Source: Estrella lausannensis
Lineage (GTDB): Bacteria; Chlamydiota; Chlamydiia; Chlamydiales; Criblamydiaceae
Assembly (NCBI RefSeq): GCF_900000175.1
Contig: NZ_CWGJ01000025.1
Location: 126,396 to 190,395 of the forward strand
Length of the DNA: 64,000 bases
Direction: 5' to 3'
In this document: positions 44,993-54,571 of the stretch, in pieces
Layout of the letters: each line of letters starts with the position of its first letter
How positions within the stretch are numbered: position 1 is the first letter of the stretch
Program-made: the position numbers and the translations under genes
The notes under the pieces: model-generated
What the model saw: the letters and a program-made list of their open reading frames with translations, nothing else
The model's database searches: none
Told to the model about the DNA's origin: nothing

Positions 44993-46151
44993 AGGGACAT
45001 ACCTTGACAACAGCGTGAGCGCGCAGCCTTCCAAGGAGACGATAGCCGAGATGATACCTTGGCTTGGCGAGCGCTTTGGAGCGCTCGAGTCTCCTCACCG
45101 GGTCGGTCAGGTCGGCTGGAGCGTTGTCCGTGAGAGTTTGGGCGCGATCCATGCCCTTTTGGATGCTGACAAAGAGGACTCTTTCGTCTTCACATCTTCA
45201 GGAGAAGAGGCAATCAACCAGGTGATGCTGGGGATGTTTTTTACCTATATCCAGGAGTCTGGCCGCAACCATATCATCCTCTCTTCGGCTGACGAGGTTG
45301 CGCATCTCTCTTCCATGAAGAGGATGGAGGAGCTGGGCTGCTCCTATAAAATTGTCCCTCCAGGGAGGGATGGGGCTGTTTCTGTTAAGGCTTTGGAAGC
45401 GGCGATCACTCCCCGAACGATTTTGATGTCGCTCGGTGCTGCCCACGGTCTTACCGGCGTGGTCAACCCTGTAGACGAGATTGCTTCCCTATGTCATGAA
45501 AGGGCTATCTTTTTCCATCTCGATGTGACGCACGCCATCGGCAGAGTTCCCTTGAATCTAAACCATCCTGGCCTCTCTTTTGTCACATTCAGGGGGGAGC
45601 CTCTGCACGCCCCTCAGGGGACAGGCGGTTTACTTTTGAAGAAAGCGGTCAGGACGGCACCTCTCATCTTAGGGGGAGGAGAGCAAAGCGGATTGCGCGG
45701 CGGGGCATTCAGTCTGGCACTTTTATCGGGGCTTGGGGTTGCCGCAAAGACTCTTTCTGAAGCTAAGGACTATCTGTCCACGGAAATTGCCAGGATCAGG
45801 GTCTTTTTCGAAGACGAGGTGCTAGCTTCCATACCGGGATCTGAAGTGCTATTTCTTGATACTGTCCGCCTGCCACACGTCACCACGATTGCTTTTCCCG
45901 GCGTGGCCAGTGAAGTTTTGCTCTATCACCTCAACAGTCTCGATGTTTTTGCGAGCATGGGGGGAGGGCCGTTCCTTCCCTTGAGCGCTACGCTCATAGA
46001 GAGCGGATTTCCCCCGGAGAAGGCTCTTTCTGCTTTAAGCTTCTCCTTTTCACGCTACTCGACTGAGGACGACGCTCAGGCGGCGGCTCAAGCCCTTAAG
46101 AAGTCGGTTGAAAAATTGCGCGGGCTTTCCCGCTATTTCACAGGTGTTTAG
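44985..46151 (+). CDS. NifS/IscS-like protein without catalytic residues
   Basis: 388 residues from ATG 44985, with AAAAGAG 7 bases upstream; the open frame from 44943 is inside gpmA. It aligns along the whole of E. coli IscS without large gaps. Key residues are changed, by hand alignment: the PLP-Schiff-base Lys in SGHKIYGPKG is Pro206 in RGEPLHAPQG; the acid-base His104 is Glu; Gln183 is His; the persulfide Cys328 is Gly in SMGGGPF. Asp180 (PLP ring N partner) is kept. The fold should therefore be preserved but cysteine desulfurase chemistry lost. One base after its stop comes the NifU-like gene. It may form a non-catalytic complex with that protein. Confidence 0.88.
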   Translation: MGEGTYLDNSVSAQPSKETIAEMIPWLGERFGALESPHRVGQVGWSVVRESLGAIHALLDADKEDSFVFTSSGEEAINQVMLGMFFTYIQESGRNHIILSSADEVAHLSSMKRMEELGCSYKIVPPGRDGAVSVKALEAAITPRTILMSLGAAHGLTGVVNPVDEIASLCHERAIFFHLDVTHAIGRVPLNLNHPGLSFVTFRGEPLHAPQGTGGLLLKKAVRTAPLILGGGEQSGLRGGAFSLALLSGLGVAAKTLSEAKDYLSTEIARIRVFFEDEVLASIPGSEVLFLDTVRLPHVTTIAFPGVASEVLLYHLNSLDVFASMGGGPFLPLSATLIESGFPPEKALSALSFSFSRYSTEDDAQAAAQALKKSVEKLRGLSRYFTGV

Positions 46152-46940
46152 ATGGCCTTACGAGCAAACGAACCCTATCCTTGGTATCGCTACAGCAAGA
46201 AAATCCAGCAGAGGATTTTAAATCCACGCTCCTGCGGTCTTTTCGATGAGAGGAGTGCATCGGAAAGGGCCTTGCGTCTTGCAGTCGGAGAGGCAGGCAG
46301 CGTCAAGGAGGGCAACGCGATCGCCCTCTTCCTCTTGGTCGATAAGCAAGACGGCCAGATTGTCGACGCCAGGTATCAGCTTTTTGGCCAGACGGCGCTC
46401 ATCGGGGCCGCCGAAGCGGCTGTCGATATCATGGTGGGAAAAAACTACGATCAAGCGGGAAGGATCAGCGGAGAGCTGATCGACGCCCATTTCAGTGATA
46501 AGACCGGCGAGCCTGCCTTGCCTAACGAGGCATTGCCCTTCATTAGCCTCGTTATCGAGGCGATCCGCCAGGCGAAAGAGCGCTGCATGGATATTCCTCT
46601 TCCCGTCGGCTATACCGCTCCGCCTGTTCCTAAGGAGGCGTCTGATAGCACCGGCGAAGGATATCCCGGCTTCGAGCAACTTTCCCTTAAAGAGAAAATC
46701 TCCGTGATTGAAAAAGTGCTCGATGAGGACGTCAGGCCCTATATAGCTCTTGATGCCGGAGGTGTTGAGGTGATTAATTTTTTAAACGATCGGGAAGTGA
46801 TCATCAGCTATCAGGGGGCTTGCACCTCCTGCTACTCATCGATCGGCACCACGCTCTCCTATATCCAGGATACGCTTCGCCGTAAGGTATTCAAGGGGCT
46901 GATTGTCATACCTGATGTGGACTTCATGGCTTCGAAATAG
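46152..46940 (+). CDS. NifU-like protein: degenerate IscU domain plus Nfu domain
   Basis: 262 residues, starting right after the NifS-like stop. The N-terminal part (about 10-145) aligns with IscU: YSKKIQQRILNPRSCGLFD resembles the IscU N-terminus, and DARYQLFGQTAL the region of Cys63. None of the three scaffold cysteines is in place (Cys63 is Gln80; the Cys37 and Cys106 positions hold hydrophobic residues). The C-terminal part (about 180-262) is an Nfu domain with intact CTSC (224-227) in the YQGACTSCYSS context. A Pro-rich linker joins them. The Nfu CxxC could still carry or transfer an Fe-S cluster. Function of the pair is uncertain; a canonical Suf system may exist elsewhere. Confidence 0.85.
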   Translation: MALRANEPYPWYRYSKKIQQRILNPRSCGLFDERSASERALRLAVGEAGSVKEGNAIALFLLVDKQDGQIVDARYQLFGQTALIGAAEAAVDIMVGKNYDQAGRISGELIDAHFSDKTGEPALPNEALPFISLVIEAIRQAKERCMDIPLPVGYTAPPVPKEASDSTGEGYPGFEQLSLKEKISVIEKVLDEDVRPYIALDAGGVEVINFLNDREVIISYQGACTSCYSSIGTTLSYIQDTLRRKVFKGLIVIPDVDFMASK

Positions 46941-47094
46941 GGACTTTTTATCGCTCTTGTTCCTTTTCGTCAGCTCTTTAGGGGAGTCAATTCAGAAAAC
47001 AAGATACCCGGTTAACGGGGGTCGCTTTGTCACCGGTAGGATTTAGAGAGTGGGCTGCTATTGAAATCGGATGATTTGTTTGTTGAATGGGCCT

Positions 47095-47140
47095 AAACCG
47101 AAAGTGTCTCAAAATTGGGGATTTCAGATACTTTCGGTGT
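47095..47140. repeat. Short palindromic element between convergent genes
   Basis: 46 bp: AAACCGAAAGTGTCTCAAAA, then TTGGGGATTT, then CAGATACTTTCGGTGT. Only the outermost arms are kept. It lies between the NifU-like and birA stops. The rest of the gap (46941-47094) shows nothing I can name except a weak CCCGTTAACGGG-like pairing near 47009-47022. Confidence 0.7.
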
Positions 47141-47153
47141 CTGTGCTTTGGCA

Positions 47154-47900
47154 CTACGTCAGCTTTTTACCCTTTCCTTCGATCAACTCACCGCTTTGAA
47201 ACACCTTGACGTCGCCGTTTTCGAGCAGCAGTTTCAGGGATCCGTCAGCGGATATATCCATTCCCTTGCCCTCGTATAGCTTGCGGTTGCTGTCTTTGAA
47301 CTGAATTTTTTGGTTCAGGATCATATTCCTTTTGAACTGATCAAGAAAATGCCCAAATCCTTTTTCAATGAAAATTTCGACGTAGGCATTAAACTGATGC
47401 GTGATCTTTTTTAAGATCTCATCGACGGAAAACTCTTTTTGAAGCTCATTCAAAAGAGAGGTTGCCGGACTGGGAATTGCGGCCAGATTCTCTTTTGGCA
47501 TATTCACATTCAGCCCGAGGCCAATGGCGATGAACCGTTCGCCGCCGAAATCCAGCGTTTCGCTTAGGATGCCTCCGATTTTTTTGTTCCCGACGTAAAT
47601 ATCGTTGGGCCACTTAATCCGGGGCTCAAGCCCTTCTCCTTTTAAAATTTCGATCGCTGCAAGCGCGAGAATTTGTGGAAGATTAGGGATGTCCTGGCGC
47701 ATGGGCAGGAATAAGCAGAAAGTGGCGTATAGGTTTAAGAAAGCGGGCGATTCCCATTTATTGGCCTGTCTGCCCCGTCCCGCTGCCTGCTCGTCGGCAG
47801 AGACCACCGTCAGTCGATTTCGTGGCAAGAGTTTAGCGTTCTGCAAAGCCCAGGTGTTAGTCGAGTAAACATTGCGAAAATGGTGAAAATCTATATCCAT
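47154..47900 (-). CDS. birA: Biotin--protein ligase, single-domain type
   Basis: 248 residues from ATG 47900 with AAGGA 6 bases upstream; the TTG at 47906 is rejected. The biotinyl-5'-AMP binding loop GRGRQANKWESP and KWPNDIYVGNKKIGGIL with GLGLNVNMP are present. There is no N-terminal helix-turn-helix, so it is an enzyme without repressor function. It attaches biotin to carrier proteins such as the acetyl-CoA carboxylase subunit. In Chlamydia birA is next to rodA; here the ankyrin and F-box genes lie between. Confidence 0.93.
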   Translation of the reverse strand: MDIDFHHFRNVYSTNTWALQNAKLLPRNRLTVVSADEQAAGRGRQANKWESPAFLNLYATFCLFLPMRQDIPNLPQILALAAIEILKGEGLEPRIKWPNDIYVGNKKIGGILSETLDFGGERFIAIGLGLNVNMPKENLAAIPSPATSLLNELQKEFSVDEILKKITHQFNAYVEIFIEKGFGHFLDQFKRNMILNQKIQFKDSNRKLYEGKGMDISADGSLKLLLENGDVKVFQSGELIEGKGKKLT

Positions 47901-48011
47901 GGGCAATCCTTGATTGGGGCGAAGGTGATCCTATTATATGTATTCCCGACAAGGATTTCCCGCAAGAGTTTATATTCAAGATGTTTGGGTGATCTCCTGG
48001 AGATGCCGTTA

Positions 48012-48098
48012 AAACCGAAAGTCTCTCAAATGCTGCGCTTTCCATCGGCGTAAAGTGGCACTGTTCTTTAAGCTGCATTCCCCCTTTTTGAGATATCC
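48012..48098. repeat. Decayed palindromic element
   Basis: AAAACCGAAAGTCTCTCAAA at the left and CCCCCTTTTTGAGATATC at the right resemble the outer arms; the interior is unrelated. It is in the 389-bp gap between divergent birA and the ankyrin gene. 48100-48225 is AT-rich and carries the ankyrin-gene promoter. Confidence 0.5.
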
Positions 48099-48191
48099 CC
48101 CGCGCTCTTCATACTTCTCTTGTTCATTCTTAATCTGTTGTAACTCTTGCTTTTAATAATTCTTAATCGAATATGTTTTTTTTGAAAAAAA

Positions 48192-48221
48192 TTGACTACT
48201 TCTAATTGTTAAAATTATAAT
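48192..48221 (+). promoter_or_regulatory. Strong sigma70/sigma66-type promoter for the ankyrin gene
   Basis: TTGACT (48192-48197), 18 bases, TATAAT (48216-48221). One mismatch to the double consensus, embedded in very AT-rich DNA. Predicted start about 48228, leaving a leader of about 62 bases before ATG 48290. Confidence 0.75.
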
Positions 48222-48289
48222 TAGTGGTATCACTTCCTGTAAATGTATTAACTAATATTTGGTCTGATGTATGTAACCGGAGGTTTGGC

Positions 48290-51200
48290 ATGGATGCGCA
48301 TTCCGTGGGTGGCCACTACAAATTTATTCCAAGGGAATGGCAGGATCTGCTCTCTCTTCCTGACGAGGAGCTCGGCGATAGGCTGAGTGGCGAAAATCAG
48401 ATCATGTGCCGTGCGGTGATCAACCATCTGTCGGAAAAGATTGAGAGTTGCGACGGCAATGACACACTGATACCGGAGGCGGTTAAAATCGTCCGCTGCC
48501 TTCCGGAGCAATACGGCAATAGCCCCGCTGTCTTAAAGGTGATCAATCACATCAGCGCGCATGGTGGTTTTTTTGTCGAAAAGGGATGGCTGGGCTCCAA
48601 GTTCGGATCGTTTCTTGGCTACTCCAAGCACGATGCCAATCAACAACTTGTCGATAAGGTCCGCATCAGTATCGAGCGAGGACACGGCGAAATGGCACTG
48701 GCTCTTCTGGAGAGTGGATTTCCGCTATCGAATCATCAAAAAAGAGAGTTCCTTCTCATTGCCTGCGAGAGAGGGGAAACAAAAATCGCTGAAAAGCTGA
48801 TAGAACAGCTCTGTAAAGGTAATGCTATCGATTTCTACCTCTGGAAGATTCCGGTCGAGGCGGGAGTCGTGACGTTCGATGTTGATTTTACAGGAGGAGA
48901 CTTTGAGGAAACCCCTTTGCATATCGCTTGCCGTTTTGGCCATGCCGACATCGCGATGATGCTGATCCAGGCAGGCGCCGATGTGAACGCTCTTGACTCT
49001 GATGGCGAACCGCCTTTATTTAACGCGTTCGATTCCGGTCTGGAACAAGTGGTAGCAGAACTGATCGACCGCGGTGCGGATCTTGAAATCGAAAGCGAGT
49101 ATGGAGAGACCCTCTACTCGATTGTCAACGAAAAGCTTTTGGGAGCAGATCAACCCGTAGCAGCGATTGACAAGCGCCTGATGCTTCTTCTGATCGAGAG
49201 GGGTGTCGAGGCGAAAGATTTTGTACAAAGCGAGCGTTTCGAGGAGATCTTTGGAGATGTCTTGGCTGAGAGCATCGAAGAGGGAAAAACGGAGTGCGCA
49301 CTTGCCTTATTGAGCAACGAATTGGCGGTAAGGCCTGATCACCTGATACTTTCTTGTCGCACTAGTAACGAAAAACTCGCGTTTGCGCTGTTAGAACATC
49401 TGAAAGATGACGATGTTCAGCCTGTGGATGAGCATGGAAATACTGCCTTGCACTGGGCTTGCAGGAATGAGCTGGGTAAACTTGCCCTGGAGCTGATTAA
49501 GAAAGGGGCGTCTTTGGAGGCAGTCAATGAGGCCGGCGACACGCCTATTCAGGAGGCCATCCGAAGTGATGTCAAAGAGGTGATCGATTATTTATCGGAT
49601 CAAGGGGTGGATGTCTCCGCTATACGCTGGGAGACGGAATTGAAAGATATTTCCCGGTTGAGCAGCAGTTTTTCAAAGCGAATTTCTGAAGAACTGGGCA
49701 ACAAGTCAAAAGAGTCAGAAGAGGCTAAAACGATTTTCAGACTGAGTAAAATGTTGAATAAATTCAGAAGCCAAAACGAAAAACTTCCTCCCAGCCTCCA
49801 AATCGATGAAAGGGTATTTATCTCCGCCCTCGAAAAAGAGGTGGGGACGGCGCAAAAGGGCAATTTTTTTACCGCGCTTGATGCGGCCATGCAGCAGTTG
49901 CGGAAAATCGAGCGCAGAAAGCAATTTGAAGCCTTGCCGGCTCTTTTGCGAGAGAAAGTAGGAGAGAGGTTTTCTCAAGACTGCGCAAAGTTCTGCCTGA
50001 ACCCATCCCTTCCGGAAAACGAGAAATTTGCCGAGGGGGCGCTGTCGATTTTTGATCATCCCTTTTATTCAGCACCTCGGCAAGAACAGATCCAAAAGGT
50101 GCTTCAAGCCAAGGCGGAGCAATTGGGGTTGACGGAAAAGCAGTCGGTACAGCTCTTCTCAAAATTGGATTTGCCTTCTTTAAAATCAGAGGTGAGTCTC
50201 GAAGAGTTTTATGGAAGGGCGGACAGCGTACTCTCTCTTTGCCTGGGACTCTTTGAAGCACAGGATATTTTCGATACATCCAGCCAGTTTATTAAATCGA
50301 TGATAGGGGAGAGGAAAGAAGCCGGCTTCTTCAGTAAAGTCGCTAACCACGCTGTCGAGAAGTGGGGACCTATACTCATTGCCAGGTGCGCAACGCAAGA
50401 TCCCATGATATGGAAAGAATCTCTCGACAAACTGATGACGTTAGCCGGCAGTTTGAACTCCGATGATATCGAATTTGATGCCCGGGTCATCTCTGAGGTG
50501 ATTCTGAGGCTTGGAGATGATCATGGATTCCCGGACGATGTCGGAAAGTTCAATAAACTCGTGAGCGACCCGGCCGCAAAAGCACTTCTGTCTAAAATGT
50601 GCGTAACCGAAGCAAGCAAAGAACGATACAGACTGGAGAACATGCAGCTTTGGAGGGACAGATTTGAGATAGCGGGAGAAAAAGTTGCTGCGATAGATGT
50701 GTTTTCTAAAGAATTTGAGCCCTTTTTCCAGGGTCCAGTTAATGCAAAGGAACTCAATGTGCTCTTGGATGCCGCTTCCTACGGAAACGGATACGCCTCT
50801 GCTACGGAGGTTGCTCCTGATGTATTTGCAAAGGGGTTTGTTCTCTATTATCAGAAAGCGGGCAAATTGACTAAGGTTCCTGAGCTCGAAGAGGTTATTC
50901 CTTTCTGTGATGCGATGCCTGCCCTGAAAGGTTGGGAGGATCGGGTTAAGAGAGAATGTGGCAGCGCGATTTCAGCGGAAGAGAATGAGCTTTTTTGCTC
51001 AACGCTGAAAGAAACGAATCTGCTTCCCAAGACTGCCAAAGAGGCTGAAATTATCGGAAAAACGTTCTCTTTAGCGATGGAGCTGCTTAAGAAGGGTGGA
51101 TACTCACAAGCTTCCGAAGCGAAGAAGCAGGTAGCTTTGGGCTGTATCGCACTCATGCTGAAACAACGTAAGAAACAAGAGCCGCTTGATAAACCGAGCC

Positions 51201-54200
51201 CAGAAGCGCTTTTGGCCTCCTTTAAATCCGGTCTACCGACTCTGGAAGGCTGGGAAAAAGACCTGCTTAATTATAATGAAGATTATGGACCCTTACTCCT
51301 CGATTCTATGCGAAATCAGGGGGTGCGTGGCCCGGTTAACCAAGCCGAGCTTGAGGCGCTTCTCGATTATCCCCCTCAGATTAAAGTGTTGAGCATCAGA
51401 GGGTATTCCGAAAGTGTGGCTGTATGCGCCCTGGCGCGGTATATCGGTAATCAGTTTAGGAATGATCTGCCGTTGGAGAGACCGATCCCTGAAAAAACAC
51501 TTCTTCGATTTTGCTTTGAGGCCTGTATTGAACGTGCGATTGCCAACCAGCCGAGAGAGACCATAGAGGACACTGTCGCCTTGTTCACTGCGGTCAAGGG
51601 TAAAGAGCTTGTCTTGAACAAAGAGGGGCAGAGGCGGCTTGCTTTCTTGGCAAAGAAAGTCTCTGCACCCGATTTTGCCGAGGGAAGAGCTCCCGGACAC
51701 TTCCGTGTCGTCGCGAAGTTTCCGCAGATCATGAGCGCGCTTGATTTGAACCATGTAAAAAATATCAACCACTTGCCGTATGATGAGAGCCTGCTGGGCG
51801 ATCTATTTGATCAGCAGGTGCTTCATGTATTTAAAAATCTAAGCATCAAAGAGCTACTTGACGCCGTATCGGTCAATCCCGATAAGGCCATCGCCTCCGT
51901 GGCGGTCCCTGCCTTGGCTGTGCTGGCGGGCGATGACAGCCCTGAGTTTAAAGAAAACATTCAAAAATTGATTCCCCTGCTCACATCCCGAAAAGAATTT
52001 AACGAAAAGATCGAAGAATTTAAGAAACTGCTTGCCAAACTGGAGATGGTCAATGCCGTGGAGTTGGATCTGGAAGTGACAACTCCTGAGGTGATAGCCG
52101 GATTGCTCTCAGGCCTCGTCGGAATGAAGACGGAAGAGATCTCTTCCCAAAAATTAGGTTCGAAGCAAACGGAGGAAGAGATTGCTTTAGTCAGACAGCT
52201 CTTCAGAACCTTGGGTGGAATGATATTCGATGCTGATCAGGACAGCTCAGAGGGCGCGGGAACTACGGGAAAGTTTTTTCTTAAAATGGCGCTCTCTACC
52301 GTCGCCACATCACAATCGAAGTTGTCTCAGGTATTAGGCAGCAGCGCTCTGCAATATGGCGTCTCCGGAGCTGGATTCGCCATGGAAAAATGGGGGAATT
52401 TGAAATCGTATGTCACGGGAGATGACAGCTCAAAAGTCGATCCGGATCTTATGAGAGCAATGCCCCTCTTGGTTCCGATCATGCAAAAAGTGGCTGTCCA
52501 CCTGCTTGATAAAATCCAAATCGACGGAAAGCAGGAGCTTATCAATTATTGGATCAACCTCGAAACGGAGTCGACGATTGATCAGGAGATGCAGAACAAA
52601 GGTGCAGCTGCGGAAGAATCTAAACGGGTAAAACAGAAGAAGAAAAAAGAGCTTGTCATGATGCTGTACCAGTCGGGAGAAGTGCTTCTCAAAGAATGTC
52701 AAAATACACTTCCAGGGTTATTTGAAGGGGTATTACAAGGTGTTAAATCCATTCCCCAATCTGCGCTTCCGAAGAGGCAGGTGGAGATGTCTTTGACAGC
52801 CTCTGAGGAGGCTTCAGAGGAGGGGGTTGCTTGGGAGGATCAAGCGCCGAAGGAGAGAGAAAAAGCTTTCTCCAATGAGTTGGTGCGAGTTGTTGCGGGT
52901 TTATATCGTACGGCCGAGGATGATTTCATTATTAATAAAATCATTCCCCTTCTCAGCGCCGAGATGGGAAGAACAATACTGCAGACACGCACTCTTACCT
53001 CTAAGGAGATTTCAGAGATAAAGAAAATTGTCGGTATAGGATATAAGCTATACCAGGAACATCAGTACAGTCCGCAAGAGATTGCGATAGCTTGTTGCCG
53101 CTTCTGTGAAGACAGGCTCAAACAGGAAAAACCGATAGAAGCCGGCTATACAATCCTGATTGAAGAAAAAGAAAGACAGGCTCTTTTACCCTACATCTTC
53201 GATGCAGCCGTAGAGCTTCTTGCAGAGGAGATCCTCTCCAATACATCTAGAATCGATGAGAGCACCCGTCAGCCGGAGGAGCATTTAAAGCAGAAGATCC
53301 AGCTCTATCTCAATCATGAGTGTATCAAAGGCTGCTCTGTACCTTTAACGAAGCAAGGGCGAAAGTCCCTTGAAGAACTGATCAAAGCCTTCCTCAATCC
53401 GCAGTTCTCTTTGGGAAAAAATCTGCTGGATCCCCTGGTTGTCGAACGGATGCCGCTCATGCTGCAGAGTGCTAAGCTGAGTAGCGTTCAGGAGGTCAAT
53501 CAAGCCCGTCCAGAGCAAATTCTGAAGGCTATGATCGTAGAATCCGATGTGTGCATGAAGAAAATCAATATCGGCACTCTGCTTGAAGTCGTTAAACAAA
53601 AACCTGCTGAGCTGATGTGCGCTCTTTCCAATCCACTGCTCGACGTCCTGATGGAAGGAGCAAGTTTTGAAGATGAGCAGCAAGCCAAACAGATGGCGAT
53701 AAAGCTTTTGACAACCTTCAATGAGACATCTTTCGCAAAATCCCTGATGACACAACTGGAAGCGCAGCTAGGTAAATTCGATTTCAAGGGGGTCAGCTTT
53801 GAGCTTAGCCTTTCTCTGTCGCAACTTTTGGAAGGCTTAAGCCAAGACACTAAGCTTCTAAAGAGGGATCTGGAAAGTGGAGAGGTGCCTACGGTGGAAG
53901 CGGCTGAGGAGTATGGTCTAATAGCCCCGCAGCTGCTCAACTTCGCCCGCCATGTCAGTGCAGTTCAGAAAGAGAGAAGAATACCGGTCGACGTCCGGGA
54001 TAAGGAACTCTCCCAGTCCCCTCTGATGACAATGCTGGATGAGGCAAAACCTGTTGCCGGGATATTTTCGTCAGAAAGAGGAGTTGAAGAGGATAAGGGA
54101 GCGTTTGGCCAAGTCAAGAAGGGGGTCATCTCGTCGATTACCGAAACAGCGAAATTCATCGTCACCGGCCAATCGGTGATTAAGTTGATCGTTGGTAAGA

Positions 54201-54571
54201 TTGTTGAAGCTAAAATTGAAGATGAGGTGAAGAGGCTGAGAGAAGAAGGGACGAGAGGACCTTTAACAAACGAGCAGCAAGATCAGTTGAAATTTTATCT
54301 TATTCTTTTAAGCGATATGAAACCGATAGTGGAAGCGGTCAGCAACATTGCTGCCAAAGCCCTGGTGCGCCACGATCTTTCCCTCCATACTGGGCTTGTA
54401 GGTTATATGGCGGCGCTTTCTGAGAATCCACAGATGGATGTCGACGAGAGAATACTGACTGAACATGTGATCGTCAGCGTGGAGGGGCTGCTTAGCGAGG
54501 TAGATCTCTATCGAGATTTGATACCGGGACTTTTAGGCGCGATTGCCAGTTCCCAGAAGCTGGCTTCTTAG
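48290..54571 (+). CDS. Giant ankyrin-repeat protein (2093 residues)
   Basis: Start at ATG 48290, with GGAGG 7 bases upstream; the in-frame GTG at 48224 lies in the promoter. The N-terminal 450 residues contain ankyrin repeats in two groups: about 130-270 (TPLHIACRFGHADIAMMLI followed by QAGADVNALD) and about 380-445 (GNTALHWACRNELGKLALEL). The following 1640 residues are helical, charged and without a motif that I recognise; repeated amphipathic stretches suggest a long solenoid. No signal peptide or clear membrane helix. Ankyrin proteins of intracellular bacteria are often effectors. The 3' end overlaps the convergent F-box gene by 39 bases. The very large single frame with no interruption indicates selection to keep it. 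Confidence 0.88.
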   Translation: MDAHSVGGHYKFIPREWQDLLSLPDEELGDRLSGENQIMCRAVINHLSEKIESCDGNDTLIPEAVKIVRCLPEQYGNSPAVLKVINHISAHGGFFVEKGWLGSKFGSFLGYSKHDANQQLVDKVRISIERGHGEMALALLESGFPLSNHQKREFLLIACERGETKIAEKLIEQLCKGNAIDFYLWKIPVEAGVVTFDVDFTGGDFEETPLHIACRFGHADIAMMLIQAGADVNALDSDGEPPLFNAFDSGLEQVVAELIDRGADLEIESEYGETLYSIVNEKLLGADQPVAAIDKRLMLLLIERGVEAKDFVQSERFEEIFGDVLAESIEEGKTECALALLSNELAVRPDHLILSCRTSNEKLAFALLEHLKDDDVQPVDEHGNTALHWACRNELGKLALELIKKGASLEAVNEAGDTPIQEAIRSDVKEVIDYLSDQGVDVSAIRWETELKDISRLSSSFSKRISEELGNKSKESEEAKTIFRLSKMLNKFRSQNEKLPPSLQIDERVFISALEKEVGTAQKGNFFTALDAAMQQLRKIERRKQFEALPALLREKVGERFSQDCAKFCLNPSLPENEKFAEGALSIFDHPFYSAPRQEQIQKVLQAKAEQLGLTEKQSVQLFSKLDLPSLKSEVSLEEFYGRADSVLSLCLGLFEAQDIFDTSSQFIKSMIGERKEAGFFSKVANHAVEKWGPILIARCATQDPMIWKESLDKLMTLAGSLNSDDIEFDARVISEVILRLGDDHGFPDDVGKFNKLVSDPAAKALLSKMCVTEASKERYRLENMQLWRDRFEIAGEKVAAIDVFSKEFEPFFQGPVNAKELNVLLDAASYGNGYASATEVAPDVFAKGFVLYYQKAGKLTKVPELEEVIPFCDAMPALKGWEDRVKRECGSAISAEENELFCSTLKETNLLPKTAKEAEIIGKTFSLAMELLKKGGYSQASEAKKQVALGCIALMLKQRKKQEPLDKPSPEALLASFKSGLPTLEGWEKDLLNYNEDYGPLLLDSMRNQGVRGPVNQAELEALLDYPPQIKVLSIRGYSESVAVCALARYIGNQFRNDLPLERPIPEKTLLRFCFEACIERAIANQPRETIEDTVALFTAVKGKELVLNKEGQRRLAFLAKKVSAPDFAEGRAPGHFRVVAKFPQIMSALDLNHVKNINHLPYDESLLGDLFDQQVLHVFKNLSIKELLDAVSVNPDKAIASVAVPALAVLAGDDSPEFKENIQKLIPLLTSRKEFNEKIEEFKKLLAKLEMVNAVELDLEVTTPEVIAGLLSGLVGMKTEEISSQKLGSKQTEEEIALVRQLFRTLGGMIFDADQDSSEGAGTTGKFFLKMALSTVATSQSKLSQVLGSSALQYGVSGAGFAMEKWGNLKSYVTGDDSSKVDPDLMRAMPLLVPIMQKVAVHLLDKIQIDGKQELINYWINLETESTIDQEMQNKGAAAEESKRVKQKKKKELVMMLYQSGEVLLKECQNTLPGLFEGVLQGVKSIPQSALPKRQVEMSLTASEEASEEGVAWEDQAPKEREKAFSNELVRVVAGLYRTAEDDFIINKIIPLLSAEMGRTILQTRTLTSKEISEIKKIVGIGYKLYQEHQYSPQEIAIACCRFCEDRLKQEKPIEAGYTILIEEKERQALLPYIFDAAVELLAEEILSNTSRIDESTRQPEEHLKQKIQLYLNHECIKGCSVPLTKQGRKSLEELIKAFLNPQFSLGKNLLDPLVVERMPLMLQSAKLSSVQEVNQARPEQILKAMIVESDVCMKKINIGTLLEVVKQKPAELMCALSNPLLDVLMEGASFEDEQQAKQMAIKLLTTFNETSFAKSLMTQLEAQLGKFDFKGVSFELSLSLSQLLEGLSQDTKLLKRDLESGEVPTVEAAEEYGLIAPQLLNFARHVSAVQKERRIPVDVRDKELSQSPLMTMLDEAKPVAGIFSSERGVEEDKGAFGQVKKGVISSITETAKFIVTGQSVIKLIVGKIVEAKIEDEVKRLREEGTRGPLTNEQQDQLKFYLILLSDMKPIVEAVSNIAAKALVRHDLSLHTGLVGYMAALSENPQMDVDERILTEHVIVSVEGLLSEVDLYRDLIPGLLGAIASSQKLAS

